Shown: positions 24,206 through 34,214 of the stretch, piece after piece | Layout: the number at the start of each line of letters is the position of its first letter | How positions within the stretch are numbered: the first letter of the stretch is position 1 | Assembly: GCF_900116565.1 (NCBI RefSeq) | Contig: NZ_FPCJ01000001.1 | Location: 1,178,001-1,242,000 of the forward strand | Length of the DNA: 64,000 nucleotides | Direction of reading: 5' to 3' | Origin: Thermoflavifilum thermophilum | Lineage (GTDB): Bacteria > Bacteroidota > Bacteroidia > Chitinophagales > Chitinophagaceae | Notes under the pieces: generated by a model | Database searches by the model: none | What the model saw: only the letters and a program-made list of their open reading frames with translations | Told to the model about the DNA's origin: nothing | Translations under genes and position numbers: made by a program

Positions 24206-26920
24206 TCAATCCTGCAGCTGAGGTCTGAGCCAGTAGGTAACTTCATCCAAAGACATCTGCTTGCGACGGGCGTAATCTTCTACCTGATCTTGCAGGATTT
24301 TCCCCACTCCAAAATATTTGCTTTCCGGATGGGAAAAATACCAGCCGCACACACTGGCCGCCGGATACATGGCCAATGATTCGGTCAGTTGAATACCCGT
24401 GGCTTTCGAGGCATTTAACAAGTGAAACAGCTTGCGTTTTTCGGTATGATCAGGGCAGGCGGGATAGCCAGGTGCAGGGCGGATGCCCACATATTCTTCG
24501 CGGATCAGTTGCTCGTTGGTCAGCTGCTCATCGGGCTGATAGCCCCAGAACTCTTTTCGCACGCGCTCGTGCATGCGTTCGGCAAAAGCCTCTGCCAGCC
24601 GGTCGGCCAATGCCTTCAGCATGATGATATGATAATCATCGTGGTCGGCTTCGAAATGGCGGATCCATTTTTCGATGCCAATCCCGGCCGTCACGGCAAA
24701 CGCCCCTATATAGTCCGTTTCACCGGGAGCAAGCATGGATTGAGGTTTGATGAAGTCGGCCAGGCACAAATTAGGCTGGTCGGCCGCTTTTTTAATCTGC
24801 TGGCGAAGAAAACACAATCGAACCTGTCCATCGGGGGTCTCCACCATCACGTCGTCATCATCCACCGCATAAGCCGGGAAAAGGCCTATCACAGCCCGTG
24901 CGGTAAGCCATTTTTCCCTGACGATTTGCTGCAGCAGGGCCTGTGCATCTTCATAGAGCCGGCGGGCCGACTCACCCACCTTCGGATCATCGAGGATTTG
25001 CGGAAATTTACCGTGCAGCTCCCAGGCAATGAAAAACGGCTGCCAGTCAATATAATGCGACAATTCTTCCAGGTCATACTCAGCGAAAACTTGCACTCCG
25101 AGCTGCCGGGGCACGGGTGGGTGATATTCGCTCCATTCGATGCGCTGTTTGTTTGCCCGGGCCTCCTGCAGGGATATGTAAGGTTTGACGGATTTTTTGC
25201 TTTCGAAATTCATGCGAAGCTGCCCATATTCTTCCCGGATGCTTTTCAGGAAATCTTCTCTGGAAGCGGGGTTTAGCAGGCTACTCACCACCTGTACGCA
25301 TTTGGATGCATCCTGCACATGCACCACACCGCCGGAATATGCCGGTGCAATCTTCACGGCCGTGTGCATGCGGGAGGTGGTGGCCCCACCTATCAGCAAC
25401 GGAATCCTGAATCCCTGTCGTTCCATTTCCTGTGCCACGTGCACCATTTCATCCAGGCTGGGCGTGATCAGGCCGCTCAGTCCGATGGCATCGGCCTGAA
25501 CTTCACGGGCCGTTTGCAGAATTTTTTCAGCCGGCACCATCACCCCTAAATCCAGGATTTCATATCCATTGCAGCCCAGCACTACCCCCACAATATTTTT
25601 CCCGATATCGTGCACATCGCCTTTCACGGTGGCCATGACTATTTTTCCTGTGCCCTGTTGCCTGTCTTGCTGCTTGCCATCCAGCTGGAGCTGCGCTTTT
25701 TCGGCTTCCATATAGGGCAACAGCACGGCCACGGCTTTTTTCATCACCCGGGCGCTTTTCACGACCTGCGGCAGAAACATTTTACCACTGCCAAACAAAT
25801 CGCCCACGATATTCATCCCATCCATCAAAGGCCCTTCAATCACATTCAGCGGGCGGGGATATTGCAAACGGGCTTCTTCCACATCCTGCTCAATATAATC
25901 GGTGATCCCATTCACCAGGGCATGGATGAGGCGCTCCTGCACGGTGCCTTTGCGCCAGCTTTCGTCTTTCAGCACCTGTTTGCCTTTAGCCTTTACCTGC
26001 TCGGCATATTCCATCAGGCGCTCGGTGGCATCGGGTCGGCGATCCAGGATTACATCTTCCACCCGTTCACGCAGCTCGGCAGGTATTTCATCATACACCG
26101 GGATCGCCCCGGCATTGACGATGCCCATATCCAGTCCTGCCCGGATGGCATGATACAGAAATACCGCATGCATAGCTTCGCGCACCACATCGTTGCCCCG
26201 GAAGGAAAACGACACATTGCTGATGCCGCCACTCACCTTGCACAGGGGCATCAGTTGCTTGATTTGCCGGGTGGCTTCGATGAAATCCACCGCATAATGA
26301 TTATGTTCCTCGATGCCGGTAGCCACGGCAAACACATTGGGATCGAAGATGATATCCTGGGGCGCATAATCCAGCTTTTCGGTAAGCAGCCGGTAGGCTC
26401 GCTGGCAGATCGCGACGCGGCGCTCGAGGGTATCGGCCTGGCCTTGTTCATCGAAGGCCATGACCACCACCGCCGCACCAAAATCCTGACAGATGCGAGC
26501 CTGTTCGAGGAATTTTTCTTCTCCTTCCTTCAGGGAAATGGAATTCACAATGCATTTGCCCTGCACACACTTCAAGCCAGCCAGAATCACACTAAACCGG
26601 CTGCTGTCGATCATGATGGGAATACGGGCAATATCAGGCTCTGCAGCCAGCAACTGCAGAAAGGTGGTCATGGCCTTTTCACTATCCAGGAGGGCATCGT
26701 CCATATTCACGTCGAGGATCTGGGCGCCGTTTTCCACTTGCTGGCGGGCTACGGAAAGCGCTTCTTCGTATTTCCCTTCACGGATAAGCCGGGCAAATTT
26801 TTTGGAACCGGTAACATTGGTTCGCTCGCCGATGTTGATGAAATTGGTTTCGGGCCGCACCACCAGCGGCTCCAGTCCGGATAATCGCAAATATGGGTGA
26901 ATAATCTGACGTTTGTTCAT
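24206..26920 (-). CDS. metH: cobalamin-dependent methionine synthase, folate/B12/activation portion
   Basis: 904 residues from the ATG at 26920. It carries the last three modules of MetH: the pterin (methyl-THF) binding domain ([17 protein letters not shown] at the N-terminus), the B12-binding cap and Rossmann domain with the [11 protein letters not shown] motif, whose His near residue 437 is the lower cobalt ligand, and the SAM-dependent reactivation domain from about residue 600, containing [12 protein letters not shown]. The homocysteine module is encoded by the gene 21 bp upstream, so the enzyme is made from two polypeptides. Together they transfer the methyl group from methyl-THF to homocysteine. 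No cobalamin or SAM riboswitch was recognised upstream. Confidence 0.95.
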   Translation of the reverse strand: MNKRQIIHPYLRLSGLEPLVVRPETNFINIGERTNVTGSKKFARLIREGKYEEALSVARQQVENGAQILDVNMDDALLDSEKAMTTFLQLLAAEPDIARIPIMIDSSRFSVILAGLKCVQGKCIVNSISLKEGEEKFLEQARICQDFGAAVVVMAFDEQGQADTLERRVAICQRAYRLLTEKLDYAPQDIIFDPNVFAVATGIEEHNHYAVDFIEATRQIKQLMPLCKVSGGISNVSFSFRGNDVVREAMHAVFLYHAIRAGLDMGIVNAGAIPVYDEIPAELRERVEDVILDRRPDATERLMEYAEQVKAKGKQVLKDESWRKGTVQERLIHALVNGITDYIEQDVEEARLQYPRPLNVIEGPLMDGMNIVGDLFGSGKMFLPQVVKSARVMKKAVAVLLPYMEAEKAQLQLDGKQQDRQQGTGKIVMATVKGDVHDIGKNIVGVVLGCNGYEILDLGVMVPAEKILQTAREVQADAIGLSGLITPSLDEMVHVAQEMERQGFRIPLLIGGATTSRMHTAVKIAPAYSGGVVHVQDASKCVQVVSSLLNPASREDFLKSIREEYGQLRMNFESKKSVKPYISLQEARANKQRIEWSEYHPPVPRQLGVQVFAEYDLEELSHYIDWQPFFIAWELHGKFPQILDDPKVGESARRLYEDAQALLQQIVREKWLTARAVIGLFPAYAVDDDDVMVETPDGQVRLCFLRQQIKKAADQPNLCLADFIKPQSMLAPGETDYIGAFAVTAGIGIEKWIRHFEADHDDYHIIMLKALADRLAEAFAERMHERVRKEFWGYQPDEQLTNEQLIREEYVGIRPAPGYPACPDHTEKRKLFHLLNASKATGIQLTESLAMYPAASVCGWYFSHPESKYFGVGKILQDQVEDYARRKQMSLDEVTYWLRPQLQD

Positions 26921-26941
26921 GTACAAAACGGTTAACTGCGG

Positions 26942-27979
26942 TTAAGCCTCCATCGAGTCTGCGGTTTGCAGGGTGTGGGCCACTTCGGGCAGGGGGCGAG
27001 GAGGATAGGAGCTCACCAGTCGGGCTATTTCGCGAATATGATCGGGCGTGGTGCCGCAGCAGCCGCCCACAATATTCACCCAGCCTTCGCGAGCAAAGCC
27101 CTCGATAGCTTGTGCTGTATCGTGCGGTAATTCATCGTATTCCCCAAAAGCATTGGGCAGACCGGCATTGGGATATACGCTCACAAAACAGCTGGCCAGG
27201 CGCGAAAGCTCTTCCAGGTAAGGCCCCATCTGCCGGGCACCCAAGGCACAATTTAACCCCACCGAAAATGGCCGGGCATGCATGATGGAAATATAAAAGG
27301 CTTCGAGCGTTTGACCACTCAAGGTACGCCCCGAGGCATCGGTGATGGTTACCGAAATCATGATAGGCAAGGGTTGCCGGCCGGTTTTCCGGAAATATTG
27401 CCGGATGGCATAAATGGCGGCCTTGGCATTGAGGGTATCAAAAATGGTTTCAATCAGCAACACATCCACACCTCCTTCTACCAATCCCCGCACCTGCTCT
27501 TCATACGCTGCCGCCACCTCATCAAAACTCACTGCCCGATAGCCGGGATTGGTTACATCCGGTGAAATGGAAAGGGTTTTGTTGGTGGGCCCTATCGCGC
27601 CAGCTACAAAGCGGGGCCGATCGGGATTTCGGCGGGTAAAAGCATCAGCCGCTTCCCGGGCAATGCGGGCCCCAGCCAGGTTAAGTTCATAGGCCAGCTC
27701 TTGCATATCATAATCGGCCTGGGCAATGCGGGTGCTGCTGAACGTGTTGGTTTCAATGATGTCGGCGCCAGCCTCAAGGTAGGCCTCGTGAATGCTTCGG
27801 ATGATCTGTGGCTGGGTGAGATTGAGCAGATCATTATTGCCTTTCACATCCCGGTGATAATCGGCAAAACGCTGACCCCGATAATCCTGTTCGGAAAGAC
27901 GATGACGCTGAATCATGGTGCCCATGGCACCGTCGATGATGAGGATGCGCTCAAGAGCGCAATCGTGTAGTGATTTCAT
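26942..27979 (-). CDS. metH: homocysteine S-methyltransferase module of methionine synthase
   Basis: 345 residues from the ATG at 27979 ([24 protein letters not shown]); a longer frame to 28066 is unlikely. It is a TIM barrel with zinc-binding Cys in GLNCALGA and in the adjacent pair of [11 protein letters not shown] near the C-terminus. This is the first module of MetH, here a separate gene directly upstream of the folate/B12/activation gene, presumably co-transcribed and forming one enzyme. Split metH genes are known in Bacteroidota. A TATCTTTG box lies 73 bp upstream of the start. Confidence 0.94.
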   Translation of the reverse strand: MKSLHDCALERILIIDGAMGTMIQRHRLSEQDYRGQRFADYHRDVKGNNDLLNLTQPQIIRSIHEAYLEAGADIIETNTFSSTRIAQADYDMQELAYELNLAGARIAREAADAFTRRNPDRPRFVAGAIGPTNKTLSISPDVTNPGYRAVSFDEVAAAYEEQVRGLVEGGVDVLLIETIFDTLNAKAAIYAIRQYFRKTGRQPLPIMISVTITDASGRTLSGQTLEAFYISIMHARPFSVGLNCALGARQMGPYLEELSRLASCFVSVYPNAGLPNAFGEYDELPHDTAQAIEGFAREGWVNIVGGCCGTTPDHIREIARLVSSYPPRPLPEVAHTLQTADSMEA

Positions 27980-28051
27980 GCTGTTTATTAGTTCCGTTTG
28001 CACTGACGGGCCGAACAATAAACAAATCCGCCCACGTCGATGGTGAAAAGG

Positions 28052-28059
28052 CAAAGATA
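28052..28059 (-). promoter_or_regulatory. -7-like box of the metH operon
   Basis: TATCTTTG on the minus strand, matching TAnnTTTG, 73 bp before the homocysteine-module ATG. A convincing TTTG partner was not found. Confidence 0.4.
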
Positions 28060-28160
28060 GCAACAAATCCAGGACTTAGCGCGGGATGCCTCTCTTCGAG
28101 ATCCGGAAAAATCACCGCTGGCTGACAAAGCGGCTGTCATTTCGCATCTATTTGCGCCCT

Positions 28161-28240
28161 GTACCCCCTTCAGGCGGAGCGCAACGAGGAATCCCATGCA
28201 GCCTGGGAGATCCTTCGCTGTGCTCAGGATGGGGACGGGG
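28161..28240. repeat. hairpin repeat copy lacking the 20-bp palindrome
   Basis: Contains GGCGGAGCGCAACGAGG joined directly to AATCCCATGCAGCCTGGGAG, then TCCTTCGCTGTGCTCAGGA and GGGGACGGGG. Compared with other family members, the CCTGCCTGCCGGCAGG insert is absent between GAGG and AATC. A CGTCATT-like start may lie further left near 28136 (TGTCATTTCGCA). It occupies the gap between the metH promoter and the DUF1593 gene. Confidence 0.8.
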
Positions 28241-28353
28241 AATAAATGACCCGGATAGAAACAAATCCGCTTTTCCACCTGATGGCGCCTGGCAAAAGGA
28301 CTTTGAAGGATGCAGATCAACCCGTATTTTGTAACCTGCCGAAGTCATTTGCC

Positions 28354-29784
28354 ATGAAACATTTTCGCTTCATTCTTCTTGTTTGCATCCTGAACTGCCT
28401 GGCTATGGCCAATTATGCACAGCAAGAACAGAAAAACCGTCTGATTGTGCTCACCGATGTTGGTGCAGAGGTCGATGATATGCAGTCGCTGATTCGCCTG
28501 CTGTTGTATTCGAATGAGATCGACATCCAGGGACTGGTTGCCACCACTTCCGTATGGATGAAAAATCGTGTGCATCCCGAAATCATCCGAAAACTAATCC
28601 TTGATTATGGAAGAGTGCGCCCCAACCTGCTCCAGCATGAACCCGGATTTCCACCGGCCGATTCTTTGCTGCGCCTGGTAAAAAGCGGTAATCCGGCTTA
28701 TGGTATGGAAGGGGTGGGGGAGGGAAAAAATTCAGAAGGGTCTGATTGGATTATCCGAATGCTGGAAAAGCCTGACGACAGACCGCTGTGGATTGCCATT
28801 TGGGGTGGCGCCAATACCTTAGCCCAGGCCCTGTATGAGCTGCGTACCACCCGATCAGCAGCCGAAGTGAATAGGCTGATTGCCAAACTGCGGGTCTATG
28901 CTATTTCCGACCAGGACGACAGCGGGCACTGGATCAGAACCCAGTTTCCTAACCTGTTTTACATCGTTAGCCCGGGCGATGACTACGGGAGGGCTACCTG
29001 GATTGGAATCACGATGGTCGTGAAGGGTATTGACAACGAAGAAATCAGCAACGACTGGATTGCGGAGCATATTCAGGAAGGACACGGACCCCTGGGAGCC
29101 GACTATCCGGATGTGGCCTATGGCATGGAAGGCGATACCCCCTCATTTCTTTCGCTTATCCCCAATGGCTTGAATGCACCCGAACATCCCGACTGGGGCG
29201 GCTGGGGCGGCCGTTATGCCTTGTATCTACCCCACATATCCCCACTCAAAAAAGGCATTTCCGGTGTGCCGATTGAACCGGAAACCCGGCCGATCTGGAC
29301 GGACACATCCGACACTTACCGGCCTTTTGTGCATCGGCCTTTCGGAAAAACCGTGGGAGAAGATACCCTTGCGTTTACTGGTAATCAGGTAACCCTGTGG
29401 CGATGGAGAAAAGATTTTCAAAACGATTTTGCAGCCCGAATGGATTGGTGTACCAAGCCCTATCGGGAAGCCAACCATCCTCCTGTTGTGCAGTTAAAAT
29501 GTCCTGCTCAATTCACGGTAAAATCCGGACAAGTCTTTTGGCTCAATGCAACAGCCACTGACCCGGATGGAGATCATCTGAGTTATCTTTGGTTCAATTA
29601 CCCGGAGGCGGGTACTTATGGAAAGCCCGTATCCATAGCTTCGGCCGAAAACATGCAGGCCGTATCTGTCGTCGCCCCCCAGGTTACGCACCCTGTAACC
29701 TTGCATTTCATTGTAAGGGTTACCGATATGGGTAAACCTCCCCTGGCCCGATACAAGCGGGTGATGGTGACAGTTATGCCTTAA
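28354..29784 (+). CDS. DUF1593 family secreted protein (nucleoside-hydrolase-like fold)
   Basis: 476 residues from the ATG at 28354, chosen because it opens a signal peptide (KHFRFILLVCILNCLAMANYAQ). The mature N-terminal domain begins NRLIVLTDVGAEVDDMQSLIRLLLYSNEIDIQGLVATTSVW, the DUF1593 signature, whose Asp cluster resembles the calcium/ribose site of inosine-uridine nucleoside hydrolases. The C-terminal part from about residue 370 is a beta-sandwich with a PVVQLKCPAQFTVKSGQ start and an ATDPDGDHLSYLW motif, resembling cellulose-binding-protein-associated domains. Members are often linked to polysaccharide utilisation; the substrate is unknown. It stands alone. Confidence 0.85.
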   Translation: MKHFRFILLVCILNCLAMANYAQQEQKNRLIVLTDVGAEVDDMQSLIRLLLYSNEIDIQGLVATTSVWMKNRVHPEIIRKLILDYGRVRPNLLQHEPGFPPADSLLRLVKSGNPAYGMEGVGEGKNSEGSDWIIRMLEKPDDRPLWIAIWGGANTLAQALYELRTTRSAAEVNRLIAKLRVYAISDQDDSGHWIRTQFPNLFYIVSPGDDYGRATWIGITMVVKGIDNEEISNDWIAEHIQEGHGPLGADYPDVAYGMEGDTPSFLSLIPNGLNAPEHPDWGGWGGRYALYLPHISPLKKGISGVPIEPETRPIWTDTSDTYRPFVHRPFGKTVGEDTLAFTGNQVTLWRWRKDFQNDFAARMDWCTKPYREANHPPVVQLKCPAQFTVKSGQVFWLNATATDPDGDHLSYLWFNYPEAGTYGKPVSIASAENMQAVSVVAPQVTHPVTLHFIVRVTDMGKPPLARYKRVMVTVMP

Positions 29785-29825
29785 CGCATCGTTCCGTTCC
29801 ACCGTCAATGCGCAAGGCCAATAGC

Positions 29826-30488
29826 TTAGTCGGTTTCTCCGCTCTTCTGTGGCCGATGGCTGGCCTGTTCTTCGGTATGCAAATAACTTTCTATGGGCAG
29901 GCGGTTGGTGAGGGAGCGAGCCAGGGTCATTTCATCGGCATATTCCAGCTCGCCGCCAAAAGCAATGCCCCGTGCAATGGTGGTGAGTTTCACCGGATAG
30001 GACTTCAGCTTTTTTGAAAGGTAATAGAGGGTGGTATCGCCTTCCACCGTGGGACTGATGGCCATGATGATTTCCTGCACCTGACCGCTGGCGGCTCGCT
30101 GCACCAATTGATCAATCGTCAGGTCTTCCGGGCCTACGCCAGAAAGGGGCGAGATCACGCCTCCCAGCACATGATATACACCGGTATATTGCTGGGTATT
30201 CTCAATAGCCATCACATCGCGAATGTTCTCGACCACACAGACCAGATCGTGACGCCGGGCCGGATTGCTGCAGATGCTGCATACTTCGGCATCCGATACG
30301 TTGAAACAGATTTCACAAAAGCGGATTTCATCGCGCATGCGGCTGATGGCATCGGCCAGCCGGTGGGTTTCTTCGGGCGCTTCTTTGAGCAGATGCAATA
30401 CCAGGCGGAGGGCAGTTTTCCGACCAATGCCGGGTAAGCGGGAAAAGGCTTCTACGGCTTCTTCAATCAATCGGGAGGAAAATACCAT
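29826..30488 (-). CDS. recR: recombination protein RecR
   Basis: 220 residues. RecR forms a ring clamp with RecO that helps load RecA at gapped DNA. Visible features are the N-terminal helix-hairpin-helix (LPGIGRKTALRLVLHLL), a four-Cys zinc finger (CEICFNVSDAEVCSICSNP, residues about 55-73), and the Toprim region (LVCVVENIRDVMAIENT, then GVYHVLGGVISPLSGVGP). The C-terminus carries the usual Walker-B-like strand and a charged tail. A TATCTTTG box sits only 5 bp before the ATG, suggesting a very short or absent leader. Confidence 0.96.
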   Translation of the reverse strand: MVFSSRLIEEAVEAFSRLPGIGRKTALRLVLHLLKEAPEETHRLADAISRMRDEIRFCEICFNVSDAEVCSICSNPARRHDLVCVVENIRDVMAIENTQQYTGVYHVLGGVISPLSGVGPEDLTIDQLVQRAASGQVQEIIMAISPTVEGDTTLYYLSKKLKSYPVKLTTIARGIAFGGELEYADEMTLARSLTNRLPIESYLHTEEQASHRPQKSGETD

Positions 30489-30492
30489 GTTG

Positions 30493-30500
30493 CAAAGATA
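30493..30500 (-). promoter_or_regulatory. -7-like box of recR
   Basis: TATCTTTG on the minus strand, immediately upstream of the recR ATG at 30488. This implies a leaderless or near-leaderless transcript if it is used. Confidence 0.45.
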
Positions 30501-30560
30501 CGCCCTTGCCCGGGGACAGCCTCTTTGCGTTGCTTATTCCCTGCCTTGTGCTGCTATTCC

Positions 30561-30978
30561 AATGCGCTGGTGGGCGGAGAGGCCTGCCTGCCGGCAGGCA
30601 GGAATCCTATGCAGCCCGGGAGATCCTTCGCTGCGCTCAGGATGAGGACGAAGGGGGTGAATCAGGATGAGGATGAAGGGGAATGGATCAGGATGAGGAC
30701 GAAGGATGGATAACAACATTCCAAGCGAATGCGAGGCATCCTTCCATCATCGTCATGCAGAACTCCTTTTCCCGTCCCAATCCCCTTTTTCTCGTCCCAA
30801 TCCCCTTTTTTCTCGTCCCTATCCCGAACGAAGTGAGGGATCTCCTTGAACAGCGTGCATACGATTCGGCAGGTTCCTGCCGACAGGCAGGCAGGAATCT
30901 CATGCAGCCTGGGAGATCCCTCGGCAAGCTCAGGATGGGACGTTGGATAAGCAGGCTCGGGATGGGGCGAAGGATGGA
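30561..30978. repeat. large composite hairpin repeat, left copy (inverted relative to 50881-51240)
   Basis: Fills most of the 567-bp gap between recR and the first glycosyltransferase. Modules in order: GGCGGA hairpin half, the 20-bp palindrome, TCCTTCGCTGCGCTCAGGA, GGATGAGGACGAAG-type tandem phrases, a unique stretch near 30715-30780 (CATTCCAAGCGAATGCGAGG, then CGTCATGCAGAACTCC), a tandem of about 21 bp (CGTCCCAATCCCCTTTTT, twice), the GAATCGTATGCACGC segment in reverse, another palindrome variant and TCCCTCGGCAAGCTCAGGA. The reverse complement is collinear with 50881-51240 over about 350 bp, with small insertions here. Confidence 0.88.
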
Positions 30979-31055
30979 TCGGCAAATCGGGTTCAAGACG
31001 AAGAAGATAGCTCTTCGCCCATTTGCAGAAATGAATTGGCCTAAAGTCTAATTCA

Positions 31056-31964
31056 TTATCTCCGGAAAAACTGGGGAATCTTCGAGATATTCTTCCAGGC
31101 CAGGGCAAGCATGGGATGCGGAAAATGGTATTGTTTCATGGTTTGATAATCTTCCCGGCTCTTACGTAGGATATTTTTCCAGGATCCGTTGCTTAGTCCC
31201 CCCACTGTCATGCAATAGGTAGTAACCGGCAGATAATAAGTTCGGATCTGCTCTTGCAAAAACAACCGCAAAATCATTTCATAATCCGAAGCAATCTTTT
31301 TGTCGGTCCGATAGCCCCCTGCATGTTGCAGCACTTCCCGTTTCACCAGAAGCGTAGGATGGGGAGGCATCCAGCCCTGATGCAAAAGCCGCAACAGGTG
31401 CGCACGATCGGGCTGTGCCAGCCGATGGGTAACCCAGTTGCGGATAATCGGATAACCCTGAATGAAATGTCGTTTTTTCCATTGCCCACCATACACAGAA
31501 AGGGAAAAACCCATTTGCTGATACGGAAGGGCAGGCTTCAGCCGTCGGGGAAGATAACGAATGACCACATCGGTTTTTTCGCGAAAGATCTGACTATTGC
31601 CAACATATACCAGATCACTGTACACGGCATCCACGGGATGTGCTTCAAAAACCCGCGCATAGCGCTGCAGCACATAATTATCTGCATAAAAATCATCGGC
31701 GTGCAGGAGAGCAATGATTTCCCCGCAGGCCATGCGAATGCCCTTGTTGATGGCATCATAAGTGCCCCTGTCGGGCTCGCTGATATAACGCAATGCAGGA
31801 TGCTGAATGGCAAACTGGCTCAGCAGTTCCACCGTGTTGTCGGTAGATCCTCCATCAATGACCAGGTGCTCATAATCGGTGAACCGTTGATTGGCTACAC
31901 TTTGCAGGGTGCGCATCAGGGTCTTTGCGCCGTTGCGGGTAACGGTGATGATTGTGAAAAGCAT
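31056..31964 (-). CDS. GT2 family glycosyltransferase (last gene of the polysaccharide locus)
   Basis: 302 residues. The GT-A nucleotide-sugar fold starts directly at the N-terminus (FTIITVTRNGAKTLMRTLQSVANQ), followed by HLVIDGGSTDNTVELL, DRGTYDAINKGIRMACGEIIALLHADDFY with the DxD-like metal site ADD, and a C-terminal acceptor region. It resembles WcaA-like enzymes adding a sugar to a lipid-linked oligosaccharide at the cytoplasmic membrane face. It is the most downstream gene of the minus-strand polysaccharide block, next to the left composite repeat. The donor and acceptor sugars are unknown. Confidence 0.9.
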   Translation of the reverse strand: MLFTIITVTRNGAKTLMRTLQSVANQRFTDYEHLVIDGGSTDNTVELLSQFAIQHPALRYISEPDRGTYDAINKGIRMACGEIIALLHADDFYADNYVLQRYARVFEAHPVDAVYSDLVYVGNSQIFREKTDVVIRYLPRRLKPALPYQQMGFSLSVYGGQWKKRHFIQGYPIIRNWVTHRLAQPDRAHLLRLLHQGWMPPHPTLLVKREVLQHAGGYRTDKKIASDYEMILRLFLQEQIRTYYLPVTTYCMTVGGLSNGSWKNILRKSREDYQTMKQYHFPHPMLALAWKNISKIPQFFRR

Positions 31965-32113
31965 ACAGGTTGATTTGAAGGATTTAAGAAAAACAGGTGA
32001 TCAGGCGGATATCGCTTCAAGTTTTGAGTGGCAGGCAATGAGCACCAGTAGAAATGACGGTTTATCATGCCTTCCCGGCTTACCCCCTTTGCGCCACTCC
32101 GCCCGGGTTCAAC

Positions 32114-32231
32114 CGTCATTCCGAGCACCAGCGAGGCCTGCCTGCCGGCAGGCAGGAATCCCATGCAGCCCGGGAGATCCTTCGCTGCGCTCAGGATTGG
32201 GACGTTGGAGGGTTGGCGTCATTCCGATTAA
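32114..32231. repeat. hairpin repeat copy between GT2 and the carbamoyltransferase
   Basis: A full copy at 32114-32204 starts CGTCATTCCGAGCACCAGCG, has the 20-bp palindrome, CCCATGCAGCCCGGGAG, the hairpin TCCTTCGCTGCGCTCAGGA and GGGACG. A second partial start (CGTCATTCCGAT) follows at 32218-32231 and runs out just before the carbamoyltransferase stop. Confidence 0.88.
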
Positions 32232-32246
32232 GCCGAGGCCACATCA

Positions 32247-33995
32247 TCAGTGCAAGTTTTCCCGAGCCACTACACAATTGCCCATCACCAGCGCATCCAT
32301 TTCGGTGCGCAGGAAGCAATCCAGTGCCTGTTCGGGTGCATTCACAATGGGCTCATTCTCGTTAAACGAGGTATTCAGCAAAATGGGCAAGCCGGTGATC
32401 TGGCGAAACTTATCAATTAAAGCATAATAGAGAGGCGCCACATCGCGGTGCACGGTTTGCAGGCGCCCGGTGCCATCCACATGGGTCACGGCAGGAATCA
32501 AAGCCCTTTTCTCCGGTTTGATGCGAAACACTTTTTCCATGAAATAAACGTCATCGTCCTGTTCGAAATATTCCGGCACGTATTCTTTGAGAATAGAAGG
32601 CGCGAATGGACGGAAAGATTCCCTGCGCTTGATTTTGCTGTTGAGCAGCTCTTTGGCATCGGGACGACCGGGATGTACCAGCACCGAACGATTGCCCAGC
32701 GCCCGGGGACCAAACTCTGTCCTGCCCTGAAACCATCCCACCACCTTGCCTTCGGCCAGCCAATGGGCCGTTACAGCCACCGTTTGGTCTTTATCCTGCA
32801 TGCGCTGATAGGGGATTTGTCTTTTTTGGAGGAAGGCTTCGATCTGGTCATCGCTAAACTGCGGACCCAGGCTGGCCGAGCGCACATAAGCCCGGTGATT
32901 CTGCTGCAATTGCTGATGATAGCACCACAACGCCGAGCCAAACGAAGTACCGGCATCATAGGCCGCCGGAGGCAGGTAAATGTTTTCAAAATCGGTCATC
33001 AGCCTGATTTTGCCCATGGCTACTGAGTTTTGCGCCACCCCGCCCGCCACACATAGGTTTTTGATGTGGGTGCGATGATAGAGATCGCGCAGCAAATGAA
33101 AGATGATGTCTTCCGTCATTTGTTGTACTGAAGCGGCCAGATCACGGTGAAATGCTTGAATGGGTTCATCGGGCCGACGTGGTTTTCCGTAAGGCGAAAG
33201 CAACGCCTCCAGCGCTTCGGTGTACAAACAACCCAGTGTAGGAGCACCGTTGTTCCTGGTCATTTTCACGCCCGTACGGGTGTGCCCGAAATAGGCAGTC
33301 TGCAACACAAACCGGCCATGGGGCAGTGGTTTGATCACCCGACGCAAAACCGGTATCAATCGCGGCTCCCCGTAAGGAGCCAGGCCCATCACCTTGTATT
33401 CATCGCCATAATGCGGAAAACCCAGAAACTGCGTGAATGCCGTGTAGAAAATCCCTAACGAATGGGGATACGTGATGCTTTGCAGCACGCGAATTTCACG
33501 CCCCCGTCCCACACCCATCATCACAGAAGTATAATCGCCAAATCCATCGATGGAAATCAGCGCCGCTTCCTCAAATGGAGATGCATAAAAAGCAGATGCC
33601 AGATGGCTGCGATGATGCTCAATATGCCGAATTTGCGGACGCAAGCGGGCTTCGGGTAATTGAAACATCCGGGCGATATGGGTTTTCACGGAAACCACCT
33701 GCCGCATGTTATACAACCGATCCTGTAGATATTGGCGATCAGGCCAACGAAAGAGGGCACCTGCTGCCTTCTTTAGCAAATGTGCAGAAGGGTTACGACC
33801 GATGGTAATGTAATCTACATCCTGAATGGAAATACCTGCATCTTGTAAACAAAACCGGATGGCTTCTTCCGGAAATCCCGCCCAGTGCTTGATTCGACGA
33901 ATGCGTTCCTCTTCTACTGCATTCAACAATATGCCATCTTTTACCAAGCAAGCTGCCGAATCGCCATGAAAGGCATTGATGCCCAGGATATACAT
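32247..33995 (-). CDS. NodU/CmcH-family carbamoyltransferase
   Basis: 582 residues. The N-terminal ASKHA-fold domain opens MYILGINAFHGDSAACLVKDG, followed by NAVEEERIRRIKHWAGFP, the metal-site His cluster RHIEHHRSHLASAF and SIDGFGDYTSVMMG. The C-terminal domain (from about residue 390) has GWFQGRTEFGPRALGNRSV and LLNTSFNENEPIVN. Relatives transfer a carbamoyl group from carbamoyl phosphate to a sugar or antibiotic hydroxyl through a carbamoyl-AMP intermediate. Its place in the polysaccharide locus suggests O-carbamoylation of a repeat-unit sugar, an inference from context. It is flanked on both sides by hairpin repeats. Confidence 0.92.
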   Translation of the reverse strand: MYILGINAFHGDSAACLVKDGILLNAVEEERIRRIKHWAGFPEEAIRFCLQDAGISIQDVDYITIGRNPSAHLLKKAAGALFRWPDRQYLQDRLYNMRQVVSVKTHIARMFQLPEARLRPQIRHIEHHRSHLASAFYASPFEEAALISIDGFGDYTSVMMGVGRGREIRVLQSITYPHSLGIFYTAFTQFLGFPHYGDEYKVMGLAPYGEPRLIPVLRRVIKPLPHGRFVLQTAYFGHTRTGVKMTRNNGAPTLGCLYTEALEALLSPYGKPRRPDEPIQAFHRDLAASVQQMTEDIIFHLLRDLYHRTHIKNLCVAGGVAQNSVAMGKIRLMTDFENIYLPPAAYDAGTSFGSALWCYHQQLQQNHRAYVRSASLGPQFSDDQIEAFLQKRQIPYQRMQDKDQTVAVTAHWLAEGKVVGWFQGRTEFGPRALGNRSVLVHPGRPDAKELLNSKIKRRESFRPFAPSILKEYVPEYFEQDDDVYFMEKVFRIKPEKRALIPAVTHVDGTGRLQTVHRDVAPLYYALIDKFRQITGLPILLNTSFNENEPIVNAPEQALDCFLRTEMDALVMGNCVVARENLH

Positions 33996-34100
33996 AAGAA
34001 TGTTTATTGGGGTGAATGAATCAAAACTGCTTTGTGCAAACGATGTGAGGGTGTTTTATGAAATGTAGTTATTTCCGTCATGCCGACGTCTCCCCTTTTC

Positions 34101-34200
34101 GCCATTCCGAGCCACCGACAGGCGGAGAGGCCTGCCTGCCGACAGGCAGGAATCCCATGCAGCGGGGGAGATCCTTCGCTGACGCTCAGGATGGGGACGA
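34101..34200. repeat. hairpin repeat copy upstream of the carbamoyltransferase
   Basis: Variant with GCCATTCCGAGCCACCGAC, GGCGGAGAGG, a palindrome with one mismatch (CCTGCCTGCCGACAGGCAGG), CCCATGCAGCGGGGGAG and a hairpin with a one-base insertion (TTCGCTGACGCTCAGGA). Further CGTCAT starts at 34077 and 34214 suggest nested fragments. Confidence 0.85.
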
Positions 34201-34214
34201 TGGATGGATTGCCG

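Noticed and set aside
25610-26884. 424-codon plus-strand open frame
   Set aside because: It is antisense to the folate-binding and B12-binding part of metH, has His/Phe-rich meaningless composition and no start signal. The metH frame carries all motifs.
27980-28160. Cobalamin or SAM riboswitch upstream of the metH genes
   Set aside because: No B12-box-like or SAM-box-like conserved sequence or plausible multi-stem fold was recognised in the leader; only a -7-like box and a repeat copy are present.
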